NCBI GenBank assembly: GCA_963834725.1
Contig: CAWICN010000001.1
Coordinates: forward strand, 62,001 to 126,000
Direction of reading: 5' to 3'
Origin: PALSA-693 sp963834725
GTDB taxonomy: Bacteria; Actinomycetota; Acidimicrobiia; Acidimicrobiales; Palsa-688
Length of the DNA: 64,000 nucleotides
A model generated the notes under the pieces. That model was not told the DNA's origin, did not search any database, and saw only the letters and a program-made list of their open reading frames with translations. Positions 53,053 through 61,359 of this stretch are shown in pieces. Made by a program: the position numbers and the translations under genes. How positions within the stretch are numbered: the first letter of the stretch is position 1; the number at the start of each line of letters is the position of its first letter.

Positions 53053-53286
53053 TTACATCACATTTTCGTCCGCGCTGGATGGTCGGAAAAGGATGTAGAT
53101 CAGCGCACCGAACAGCGGAAGAAAGAGGATCAGGATGGTCCACCCTGCCTTGGCGAATCCATGGTGATCTCGACGCCGGAAATTGTCCACGAAGCACCAG
53201 ATGATGAAGAACAGCATCAGGGCCAGCCCGGCAAATATCAACATCGTCCAAAAGACGCCCAAGAGAGGATAGGAATAAGCAAGCAT
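53053..53286 (-). CDS. PLD-nuclease N-terminal (PLDc_N) membrane protein
   Basis: 77 residues with two membrane helices (FWTMLIFAGLALMLFFIIWC and WTILILFLPLFGALIYILFR), ending in a short polar tail. The LILFLPLFGALIYILFRP end is the PLDc_N signature of small actinobacterial membrane proteins of unknown role, sometimes the membrane anchor of cardiolipin-synthase-like enzymes. AAGGAG lies 8 bases before the ATG. Confidence 0.8.
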   Translation of the reverse strand: MLAYSYPLLGVFWTMLIFAGLALMLFFIIWCFVDNFRRRDHHGFAKAGWTILILFLPLFGALIYILFRPSSADENVM

Positions 53287-53524
53287 CACAACATCTCCTT
53301 GTCAGCCAGTCGGTTCGGAATCGGGTGGTCGCGGTATATCACCGATACAGATCCGGTCGACGACATGGCGATCCAGCCAATGCGCTCTTGATCGACGAGC
53401 AGGACCGGGACGATACCTTCGTTCATCGTCGGAACCTGCATGGGTCACCAGATCGCTGGGCCCGGTTCGATCGGAGTTGACGACTTTGCCTGTCCCAGCG
53501 GCCCACCCCGACGTGCTGGCGCGG

Positions 53525-54049
53525 TCAGGGGCTCTCTGCGTGGCTCTGCCGAGGGCCCGTCGGCTCGAGCGGCGCACCCCGTCGGCTGGCGAATCGGTCG
53601 CCTTCATCAGCGAGATCCGCCCTCATAGGTCCGGAGGGTCGAAGGCGCTTGCGGTACCAGAGAACGTCCGTTCCGGATGGAAAATCTTCGACTCGACCCA
53701 CCAGTTCGTAGCCGGTCCGATCGTAGAGCGCCCGAGCCTGAAAGTCGTAGGTGAAGTGGACGGTCTGTGAGCAGCCGCGGGCCGCCGCCTCGGCTTCGGC
53801 GGCGACGATGAGCCGCGTCGCGAGGCCTTGACCTCGGAGACTGGGGTCCACCCACAGGTTCTGCAGTTCGCAGCAGTCGCCCCAGGTCCATCCACTGATG
53901 CCGGCGACCACCCGGCCAGCGTCGCGCACAAAGATGGCCAGGTCCCGGTCGTCGCCGAGGCCCGTAGCCTCGGACGCCTCACGACGGATCTGCGTCTCGA
54001 GGAGTTCGATGTCGGACGGATCGGGATGGTCCTCGACGTGGAGCTCCAC
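53525..54049 (-). CDS. GNAT-family N-acetyltransferase
   Basis: 174-residue acetyl-CoA-dependent transferase. Motif A is LWVDPSLRGQGLATRLI, with the RGQGLA pyrophosphate loop; motif B is ALYDRTGYELVGRVED. VELHVEDHPDPSD begins the domain, and GTG at 54049 with GGCAGG upstream suits it, 13 bases after the SnoaL-like gene's stop. Substrate unknown. Confidence 0.84.
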   Translation of the reverse strand: MELHVEDHPDPSDIELLETQIRREASEATGLGDDRDLAIFVRDAGRVVAGISGWTWGDCCELQNLWVDPSLRGQGLATRLIVAAEAEAAARGCSQTVHFTYDFQARALYDRTGYELVGRVEDFPSGTDVLWYRKRLRPSGPMRADLADEGDRFASRRGAPLEPTGPRQSHAESP

Positions 54050-54062
54050 CGCGACCTGCCCG

Positions 54063-54479
54063 TCAGGCGCCGACGATCTGCTCGAGCAGGGAGACCTCGT
54101 CGAAGTAGGTCCGGTATGACCGGATCTTGCCGTCGCGGAAGTCGGCCACGGTGACGCCGGCCAACTGGACGTGCCGTCCGGTTGCCTCCAACTCAGCGCC
54201 CTCGCCGAGGACGAACGGTCCGGTGTGATCGGCTTCGACGACCCATTCGGCGAAGGCCTTGTTGCCCACTTCGTCGAGGCCACGGAACATCAGGACCGGG
54301 TTGGAGAATGCTTCTTCACGACCGGCGGCCAGGTCGGCGAGTGCTGCCAGCCCGGATACGGTGGCAATGGGCGACCAGCCCACCACGTCCTCGGTGAACA
54401 GGGCCCGCGTATCCTCGGGTGCGCCACCGATCTCGGCCTGCAGCGCCTTCAACAGAACGTCCTTGCGCGATTCGCTCAT
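54063..54479 (-). CDS. SnoaL-like (NTF2-fold) protein
   Basis: 138 residues of the cone-shaped NTF2/SnoaL fold (EDTRALFTEDVVGWSPI, AEWVVEADHTGPFVL, VADFRDGKIRSYRTYFDEVS), often an isomerase, cyclase or small-ligand-binding protein. GAGAGG precedes the ATG. First gene of a pair with the acetyltransferase. Confidence 0.82.
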   Translation of the reverse strand: MSESRKDVLLKALQAEIGGAPEDTRALFTEDVVGWSPIATVSGLAALADLAAGREEAFSNPVLMFRGLDEVGNKAFAEWVVEADHTGPFVLGEGAELEATGRHVQLAGVTVADFRDGKIRSYRTYFDEVSLLEQIVGA

Positions 54480-54546
54480 GGCCTCTCTGTCCCTTTGGTC
54501 AGCAGTCTGTTTTGCTGTCTTTTAGCCATTGCCATCGGATCTGCGG

Positions 54547-54798
54547 TCATGACCCGAGGGCCTTGGCCTTGGCGGTCGCGAACTCCTCGTCGGTCAGCAC
54601 GCCCGAGGCGTGCAACTGGGCGAGATGCTCGATCTCGTCGGCGGGGTCCACCGGAGGCGGCGCATACTGCGCCGGCTCCGGGTTGTAATCGGCCGGCGCC
54701 TCAGCGGTCTGCTGCTGGGCGTACTTCTTGTCCTCGTGGTGAGCGATCGCTGCGCCAGCAATGAGCGCCCGGCGTCTGGTCCGCCGCCTGAATCCCAT
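54547..54798 (-). CDS. SHOCT-domain protein
   Basis: 83 residues. A basic N-terminus (GFRRRTRRRALIAGAAIAHHED), a Pro/Gln-rich linker, and a C-terminal SHOCT domain (DEIEHLAQLHASGVLTDEEF), which mediates oligomerisation. AAGGAG lies 6 bases before the ATG; an upstream ATG exists. Common in actinobacteria; function unknown. Confidence 0.82.
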   Translation of the reverse strand: MGFRRRTRRRALIAGAAIAHHEDKKYAQQQTAEAPADYNPEPAQYAPPPVDPADEIEHLAQLHASGVLTDEEFATAKAKALGS

Positions 54799-55043
54799 GG
54801 AAGACTCCTTCTGGTTCGTTCCCGTCCGTTCGGCAGCAGCGACTGCCGGGATCGGTTTCAACTATGCCATCGGTCCTCCCAAGCGTCGTCGTCCAAAGCG
54901 GGTGACTTTCCCGGGGAGCGACAGGCGGAAAACGCGGCCGGGCCCCTGGTAGTTTGCGCACTGAGACCTCCCGCGTCGCGGCACCCGGTTCCTGGTTCTA
55001 CCGTCCGGGCCACGCCGGTGGGGGTCGATTATGGTGCTCTGGT

Positions 55044-56024
55044 GTGCGGACGCCGATCAAGCACTCGCTGGATCCGATGTACGCGGAGTTCGAGGTGCAC
55101 CGGACGATGATCCGCGACCGGGTTCGCACCGAGGCGTTCCGGCGTGCCATCGACTCGGTGGTACGCCCCGGCGACATCGTTCTTGACGTCGGGGCGGGAA
55201 GCGGCATCCTGAGCGTGTTCGCGGCTCGGGCCGGCGCGGCGCGCGTCTACGCCGTGGAAGAAACGTCGATCGCTGTTCTGGCCCAGGATCTGGTCAACGC
55301 CAACGGGGTGACGGAGATCGTCCACGTGATCCAGGGCGACGTCTCGGACATCGACCTGCCGGAGCGCGTCGATGTGGTCGTCTCGGAATGGCTGGGAGGC
55401 TTCGGGATCGACGAAGGGATGCTCGTCCCGGTTATCACCGCCCGCGACCGCTGGCTCAAGCCCGGCGGAGTCATGATCCCCCACTCGGTCACGGCGTGGG
55501 CCGCGCTGGTGAACGACCGCTATCTCGAGGACATGGTGGATTTCCTGCGGGACAACCCGTACGGTCTCAAGCTGGACGAACTGGTCCACAAGACCGTCAA
55601 CGAGGTCCTCTATTCGGGCAGCTCCCGTCACCTGGCCGCGGGCGACAAGCGTTCAGAGCCCAGTCGGTTGTGGACGACCGAAGCGGCGGTGATCCCGCTG
55701 GAGCAGGTTCAGGCGCCGCACGAGGCCGAGACGGTGCTGCCCGTGCACGACCACGGTACAGCTAACGCTCTGGCCCTTTGGTTCAGCGCCGAGCTCGCGG
55801 CCGGCATCGCCGTCTCCGTTGGACCCGGCGATCCTCCCACCCACTGGGGGATGACGACGGCCCCACTGAACTCGCCTGTACTTCTCACGCCGGGAATGGC
55901 CGTCCGGGCCAGAGTCAAGAGCACCCCGGCCCGGCCGTCCGGGACTTGGACGAGCTGGGCCATCGCGCTGCCAGGCGCCGATTGGGAGGCGCATGACGAG
56001 CAGGCGATCTGGCTGGAGATTTGA
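55044..56024 (+). CDS. protein arginine methyltransferase (PRMT) family protein
   Basis: 326-residue S-adenosylmethionine-dependent enzyme. It follows type I PRMTs: YAEFEVHRTMIRDRVRTEAF (PRMT1-like helix before the fold), motif I VLDVGAGSG (near residues 46-54) with post-I VYAVE, the double-E loop SEWLGGFGIDEGML (Glu115, Glu124), and THW (near 265-267), which binds the substrate arginine. These are hallmark residues of eukaryotic PRMTs and uncommon in bacteria. GTG at 55044 is preferred, lying 8 bases after TATGGT; the frame is open from 54954. Target protein unknown. Confidence 0.82.
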   Translation: MRTPIKHSLDPMYAEFEVHRTMIRDRVRTEAFRRAIDSVVRPGDIVLDVGAGSGILSVFAARAGAARVYAVEETSIAVLAQDLVNANGVTEIVHVIQGDVSDIDLPERVDVVVSEWLGGFGIDEGMLVPVITARDRWLKPGGVMIPHSVTAWAALVNDRYLEDMVDFLRDNPYGLKLDELVHKTVNEVLYSGSSRHLAAGDKRSEPSRLWTTEAAVIPLEQVQAPHEAETVLPVHDHGTANALALWFSAELAAGIAVSVGPGDPPTHWGMTTAPLNSPVLLTPGMAVRARVKSTPARPSGTWTSWAIALPGADWEAHDEQAIWLEI

Positions 56025-56595
56025 CGACTGAGCATCTCAGGAGTGTGAGACCGCCGATCCCCACTGTCGTTGTGGTCTTGGTCTTGGTTCAATCTCGCGG
56101 AAGAACGGTTGTTCCACCAGGAGATCGTGTGTCGGCATCCAGAAGTTGTCGTATCGAGGCCGGCGTTCACCTCCAGTGCAACCAACCGCGACCCCGCCGC
56201 TGGCGCCTAGCCGGCTTTTGACCCATCCGGATCGCGGTCCTGGACTAGGGGCACTGGGTTTGGGGAAATCACCCTAATCGGGGGAGCGTTTCCTGCAGTG
56301 CCGCCTTAGACTCGCACCGAAGATAACGGAAAGTGCGTGTCCAAGGAATGCGGCGATGGGTTGGGTGCCCGGTGCCGATTTATCTGGTACCGCTGGCCAC
56401 CCTCGGGTTCTCTTCATCAGATATGCAATTGGGTCATGTTCATGAGCAAGCTTTTGGGCCGGGTTGATGAGACCGGTGAGGCGGTTGCATAGCACCGTCG
56501 CCGGCCGTTCGGCCGCGGGAGGGATTTTCGCCTCCGTCTCAGTAGTGGTCGCCGGGCACCTCGCCTGAGCCCGCCCAGTCTAAGGGAGCATCCAC
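56025..56595. other. intergenic region
   Basis: No gene seen. Frames on both strands are short and unrelated to known families. A promoter for the DUF2252 gene should lie near 56560 but no clear boxes stand out. Confidence 0.35.
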
Positions 56596-57965
56596 ATGGT
56601 CAAGACGGTGGAACATCCGAGCAACGAGGAGAGGGCGGCTAGCGGTAACGCCACTCGGGCGGTGCTACCGAGGGAGCAGCTGGCCGAGTGGCATCCGGGC
56701 CAACGGACGCTCCAGCCGCTTGACCTCTTGGCTGAGCAGGCCCGAACCCGGGTGCCCGAACTGGTGCCCATCCGCCACGCCCGGATGGCCGCCTCGCCCT
56801 TCGCCTACTATCGTGGGGCCGCCTTGCCGATGGCCGCCGACCTGGCTACTGCTGCGCACTCGGGCATCATGGTGCAGTTGTGCGGCGACGTTCATCTGGC
56901 GAACTTCGGCGGGTTCGCCTCTCCCGAGCGGGAGCTGCTCTTCGACGTCAACGACTTCGACGAGACCCTTGCCGGGCCGTTCGAGTGGGACTTGAAGCGC
57001 CTGGCCGCTAGCTTCGCAGTGGCCGCCAGCGGCCGGGACTTTGACAGCCGCACGGCGCGTACCATCACCCTGGCCGGGATCCGGGCCTACCAGCAGGCCA
57101 TCCGGGACTTCGCGGGCGTGTCCAACCTGGACGTCTGGTAGGCCCGGCTGGACGTCAACGGGGTCATCGAACGCTGGGGAGGAGGCGTTGCCGCCAAGCG
57201 GGTGAAGGAATTTCAGCGCAACGTCGCCAAAGCTTCGTCCAAGGACCAGATAAAGGCCCGAGCCAAACTCACCGGCACGGATGCCGGCGGCCTCCACTTC
57301 GTGTCCGATCCGCCACTCTGGTACCCGTCGCGGAACTCTACAGCGCAGTCGACGGCCAGGCGATCGAGGAGTCGATCCACGAAACCATCAGCAGCTACCG
57401 ACGGACTCTGCAAGGGGACCGTCGGCGCCTACTCGAGTCGTACCGGTTCGTCGACCTGGCCCGCAAAGTCGTCGGTGTGGGAAGCGTCGGGACCCGGGCA
57501 TGGGTGGCGCTGTTTGTCGGGGCCAGCAACACTGACACGCTGATTCTCCAAGTCAAGGAGGCCGAGCGTCGGTGCTGGAACGCTTCGTGGGCCGCAGTGC
57601 CTGCAACAATCAGGGCCAGCGCGTCGTGGAAGGGCAACGGTTGATGCAAGCCGCCAGTGACATCTTCCTCGGCTGGCAACGCGTTAGCCAAGGAGTCGAC
57701 GGCCGACCTCACGACTACTACGTCCGGCAGCTTTGGGACTGGAAGCTCTCGGCTGACATCGACCTCATGGAGCCGGCCGCCCTGGGCATCTACGCCCAAT
57801 TGTGTGGGTGGACTCTAGCCCGGGCGCATGCCCGCTCGGGGGACCGTGTCGCTATCGGCTCCTACGTGGGGAGAAGCGACATCTTTCCGCAGGCCTTGGC
57901 CCGATTCGCCGCCGCGTATGCCGAGCAAAACGACGCTAACCACCAGGCCCTCGTGAGGGCGATCG
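56596..57965 (+). pseudogene. DUF2252 protein, broken by an amber codon and frameshifts
   Basis: The N-terminal half is clear: RMAASPFAYYRGAALPMAAD, VQLCGDVHLANFGGFASPER and LFDVNDFDETLAGPFEWDLK (kinase-like fold, DVNDFDE). A TAG at 57139-57141 stands where the family has a tyrosine in DVWYARLDV; the same frame then continues ARLDVNGVIERWGGG. The frame changes near 57320 (VAELYSAVDGQAIEESIHET) and again near 57560 (LERFVGRSACNNQGQRVVEG), ending DYYVRQLWDWK and the helical C-terminus near 57965. Enzymatic role unknown in the family. Confidence 0.75.
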
Positions 57966-58153
57966 CCAACCAGCACACCTTAGGCGTCAATCCCTCTGCT
58001 CAGACTCGGCTTCCCGCTGGAAGCCGCTGCGACTGGTGGGGTCAAGGGCTCGCCGAGATGAGCGCCAAGCTGGTGGCCGGCCACCGGCTAGGCGCCGGAC
58101 GCCGGTCCAGGCCCTGTTTTGGCCAGCCCTCTACGGCACCCGACTGCCAGATG

Positions 58154-60790
58154 TCAGATTATGCCGATGGAGGCGGCCCGCTTGATCGCCGCGGTGCGGG
58201 AGGAGACGCCCAGCTTCATGTAGGTGTGACGTAGATGGGTTTTGACCGTGTTGTGGGACAGGTGGAGCTGGGCGGCCATGTCGGCGTAGGTCCGCAGTTG
58301 GGGGAGCGCTTCGAGCACTCGTAGTTCCGCCTCGGTGAGCGGGTCGGGCAGGTGGCCGCGGTTGGGGCCGGCCACCGTGAGTTTACGGGCGTTTATACCG
58401 GCGGCGATCAATGAGCGGACGCTCTCGGTGTTGGGGTAGTGGGCTGCGTCGGAGATGAGTTGGTCTACCAGTCCTGGCGCCGTTTCCAAAATGGTCTGCA
58501 CGAAGGCCTGGCGGTCCGCCGCTGCGACCGCCTCCCTGATCAGTTGGGGTGCGCGGGGCGAGGCTTGCAGGATGGCGATACTGGCACGTAGCAGGCGCAG
58601 CTCCAGATCGGAGCGGATGGTGGGGCCCTGGCGGGGCGCGGTGCTCAAGATGTCGCTGGCGGTTCGATGGTCATTGGCCCCCAGAGCGATCAGGGCGGAG
58701 ATGACCAGGCGTCGGTCATGGGGCAGCCGGTCGGCCACCCTGCGGGCTCCTCTGGCGTCGCCGAGGGCGAGCCGGAGGCGAGCTTCCAGCTCGTCGGCCT
58801 GGGCGAAGAGCACGGAGTCGTCGCATCTGAGCGCGGTCCGCGCCGCCGGCAGTGAGCTCAGGGCTCCCTCCAGGTTGCCGGCTGCCGCCCAGATCCGGGC
58901 TCGGTCCAACTGGGCGAAATACTCGAAAGCGGGGCGGGCGCCGCTGACCAGTTCCAGGATCTGTTCGACCAGACTGGCGGCGGCGTCCAGATCGCGCCGC
59001 TCGAGGACTAACTGGGCCGCCGTGCGCAGGGCCGGGAAAGCGAAGTAGTGGTGGTCAAAGCCCAGCCGGCGGCTCGAGTCCAGCGCCCCAGCGGCGAAGA
59101 CGTCCGCCTGGATGAGCTGCCCCTCCGCGAAGGCGATCTGGCTGTTGAGGCCAGAACAGAGCACATCGGTCACGGGCGGAGGGCTCACCGGAGCCGAGGC
59201 GAGCGTGCCGACAAGGTGGCGGGCTGCGTCGAACTCGCCGAGATAGGTATGGGAGTAGGCGCCCGTGACGTCGAGGGCGAGCAACCACAGGTCGGCGGCC
59301 CCACCGCCGATGTCGATGCTTCGCGCCCACTGCCGCTGGGCCAGTGACTCTCGCAGCTGACCGGTGAGGCCCAAGTAGGTGGCGTTGACCGACGCCAGTT
59401 GCACGGCCAGCTCCGGCTGTCGGTCTGGATCGACGTCGGCCCTTCGGGCCAGCTCCACCGCCCGCCGGCCGCGATCAAACCCGCCTCGCAGCTGCAAATC
59501 CGCAGCCAGGGCAACCAGCAGGTCGGGGCTGCCGGCGAAAAGCTCGGGTCGGATCTCGTCGAGGTCCAGGGCGCTGCCGAGCCTGGGGTTGGCCGCGAAG
59601 TCGAGGATCATCCGTTCTCGAATCAGGCCAAAGGCGCCGGCTTGATCGCCGGCTGCTAGGAGATGCCTCGCCGCCGGGCCCACCTGACCGGCGTCAGCCA
59701 GGTATTGGGCGGCCCGCTCATGCAGGCGCCGCTCACCCATCGGGTCGTCGATGTGAAGCTGGGCCTGCAGAACTTCCCTGATCAGCGGGTGGTAGCGATA
59801 CGTGGCGGCCTCGTCGTCCACCCTGCTCACGAACAGATGGGCGCCGTAGAGCTGCTGGAGCAGGGCGGCCGCCCCCTGGCCGCACAAGGCGTTGCAAGCC
59901 GGCACCGACAGTTCGTCCAGTATCGAGGTGGCCAGCATGAACTCGACCAGCTCGAGAGGTTGGCGGTAGAGGACCTCGTCGAGAAAATACCCGGCCACGC
60001 TGTGGCGGTGCAGCTCGACTCGACCGGCGGTGTTGACGGGATCCGGTGACTGCTGTATCGAGAGAGCCGCCATCTGTAGGCCCGCGATCCATCCCTCGCT
60101 GCGATGGTGGATGGCGTCGAGGTCCTGCTCGCTCAGACGCAGACCGAACCCGGACAGGAAGATTCTGGTCTCTTCGGCGGAGAAGGACAGATCCTGGTCG
60201 CGCAGCTCGACCAGCTCCTCGTTGGCTCGCATCCGGTAGAGCCGTAGGCCCGGGTCGGCCCGGCTGGCCAGGACCAGCTGAAGGAAAGCAGGCCGGCACT
60301 CCAGCAACAAGGTCAGGATGTCTGCCCCTGCCGCTCCGGTTAGGTGGAAGTCGTCGATCACGAGCGCGTGCGGCCCGTCCAGCCCGTCAAGGTCATCGGC
60401 CAGGGCGACGATGACGTCGGCGGATACCTCGCCGTCGAGGCTCAGAAGTTGGCGTGCGTCCTCTCCCAGTTCCGCCCGATGGAAGGCCCGTCGCAGGGTG
60501 TCGATTATGGCAGCCACAAACCGGACCCGGTCGGCGTCGGCGGGATCACAGCTGAGCCACGCGGTTGGTCGCTCGGGGTGGGTGGCCGACCAGTCGGCGA
60601 GAAGTGCGGTCTTGCCCGCCCCGGGCGAGCCCACCACCAAGGTGAGGCGGGCCTGTCGTCCTCGGTCAAGGGCCTCGAGCAGCCTGGACCGACGGACCAG
60701 GCGGGATGGTGAGCTGGGAGCACGGAATTTGGACGGCGGAAACCGCGGGCTGCGAACACCGAGCGCGCCGTTTCCCTTCCTATGCGCCAT
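58154..60790 (-). CDS. MalT-type LuxR ATP-dependent transcriptional regulator
   Basis: 878 residues. AAA-like STAND ATPase with Walker A GSPGAGKTALL (near 54-64) and Walker B ALVIDDFH; long helical TPR-like middle; C-terminal LuxR helix-turn-helix (LTEAELRVLEALPQLRTYAD, LHLSHNTVKTHLRHTYMKLG). These proteins bind ATP and an inducer, then activate transcription. ATG at 60790 is used; the frame is open to 60838. Convergent with the broken DUF2252 gene and divergent from the next two genes, of which one is a similar regulator. Confidence 0.88.
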   Translation of the reverse strand: MAHRKGNGALGVRSPRFPPSKFRAPSSPSRLVRRSRLLEALDRGRQARLTLVVGSPGAGKTALLADWSATHPERPTAWLSCDPADADRVRFVAAIIDTLRRAFHRAELGEDARQLLSLDGEVSADVIVALADDLDGLDGPHALVIDDFHLTGAAGADILTLLLECRPAFLQLVLASRADPGLRLYRMRANEELVELRDQDLSFSAEETRIFLSGFGLRLSEQDLDAIHHRSEGWIAGLQMAALSIQQSPDPVNTAGRVELHRHSVAGYFLDEVLYRQPLELVEFMLATSILDELSVPACNALCGQGAAALLQQLYGAHLFVSRVDDEAATYRYHPLIREVLQAQLHIDDPMGERRLHERAAQYLADAGQVGPAARHLLAAGDQAGAFGLIRERMILDFAANPRLGSALDLDEIRPELFAGSPDLLVALAADLQLRGGFDRGRRAVELARRADVDPDRQPELAVQLASVNATYLGLTGQLRESLAQRQWARSIDIGGGAADLWLLALDVTGAYSHTYLGEFDAARHLVGTLASAPVSPPPVTDVLCSGLNSQIAFAEGQLIQADVFAAGALDSSRRLGFDHHYFAFPALRTAAQLVLERRDLDAAASLVEQILELVSGARPAFEYFAQLDRARIWAAAGNLEGALSSLPAARTALRCDDSVLFAQADELEARLRLALGDARGARRVADRLPHDRRLVISALIALGANDHRTASDILSTAPRQGPTIRSDLELRLLRASIAILQASPRAPQLIREAVAAADRQAFVQTILETAPGLVDQLISDAAHYPNTESVRSLIAAGINARKLTVAGPNRGHLPDPLTEAELRVLEALPQLRTYADMAAQLHLSHNTVKTHLRHTYMKLGVSSRTAAIKRAASIGII

Positions 60791-60975
60791 TCTCGCTTGC
60801 CCTCCAACCTCTCCCGGCCGGCCGGTCGTTTGCGTCATCGCGCGGGCCGCATGGTCGCCAGGTGCGGGCCGCTGGGGGAATCTACCTCACCTTATGGAGG
60901 TGACGACGGGAGCCACGGCGACCTGCATCCTGTGAAGGATGACGGCGTCTTTGTTCCAAGCCTGATCGTAGGGTG

Positions 60976-61212
60976 ATGTCGCTGAGGACATATGAGATCA
61001 CCTTCGAGGGTGAGGCGGTCCCGGCCATCGTCGCTGCTTTTGAGGAGTTCGACGTCATCGTGGGGGCAGGCCGTACCACTCTGCGAGCCGAGCAGATCGA
61101 CCAGGCTGCCCTCCACGGCGTCCTGGATCGCCTGTGGGCCTTTGCCCTGGAATTGCTGGAAGTGCGGACCGTCGAACAACGGCAAGATAACGGCGTAAAT
61201 ATCGGTCGGTGA
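60976..61212 (+). CDS. conserved small protein beside LuxR regulators
   Basis: 78 residues. RTYEITFEGEAVPAIVAAFE and the C-terminal LDRLWAFALELLEVRTVEQ form a small alpha/beta domain with the look of a ligand-binding (ACT-like) module, although no family is certain. It lies between two divergent LuxR-type regulators, 185 bases from the start of one and 148 from the other. ATG at 60976; GTG at 60973 is equally possible. Confidence 0.6.
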   Translation: MSLRTYEITFEGEAVPAIVAAFEEFDVIVGAGRTTLRAEQIDQAALHGVLDRLWAFALELLEVRTVEQRQDNGVNIGR

Positions 61213-61359
61213 CCATCGGTCAGATGGTCAGTTGAGATCAATTACGGAAATGCCGGAGGCGCACTCGGCCTGTGCGCTGCGAGCAATCACCCTGTGGCGG
61301 GTGAAGACCAGCCGCCTTGGCCGCCTTACCCTGACCTGGGACGACACCGGGAGGCTGGC

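Noticed and set aside
52613..53251. Long minus-strand open frame
   Set aside because: It overlaps two genes with ribosome-binding sites and recognisable features, has no motif and begins inside the PLDc_N gene.
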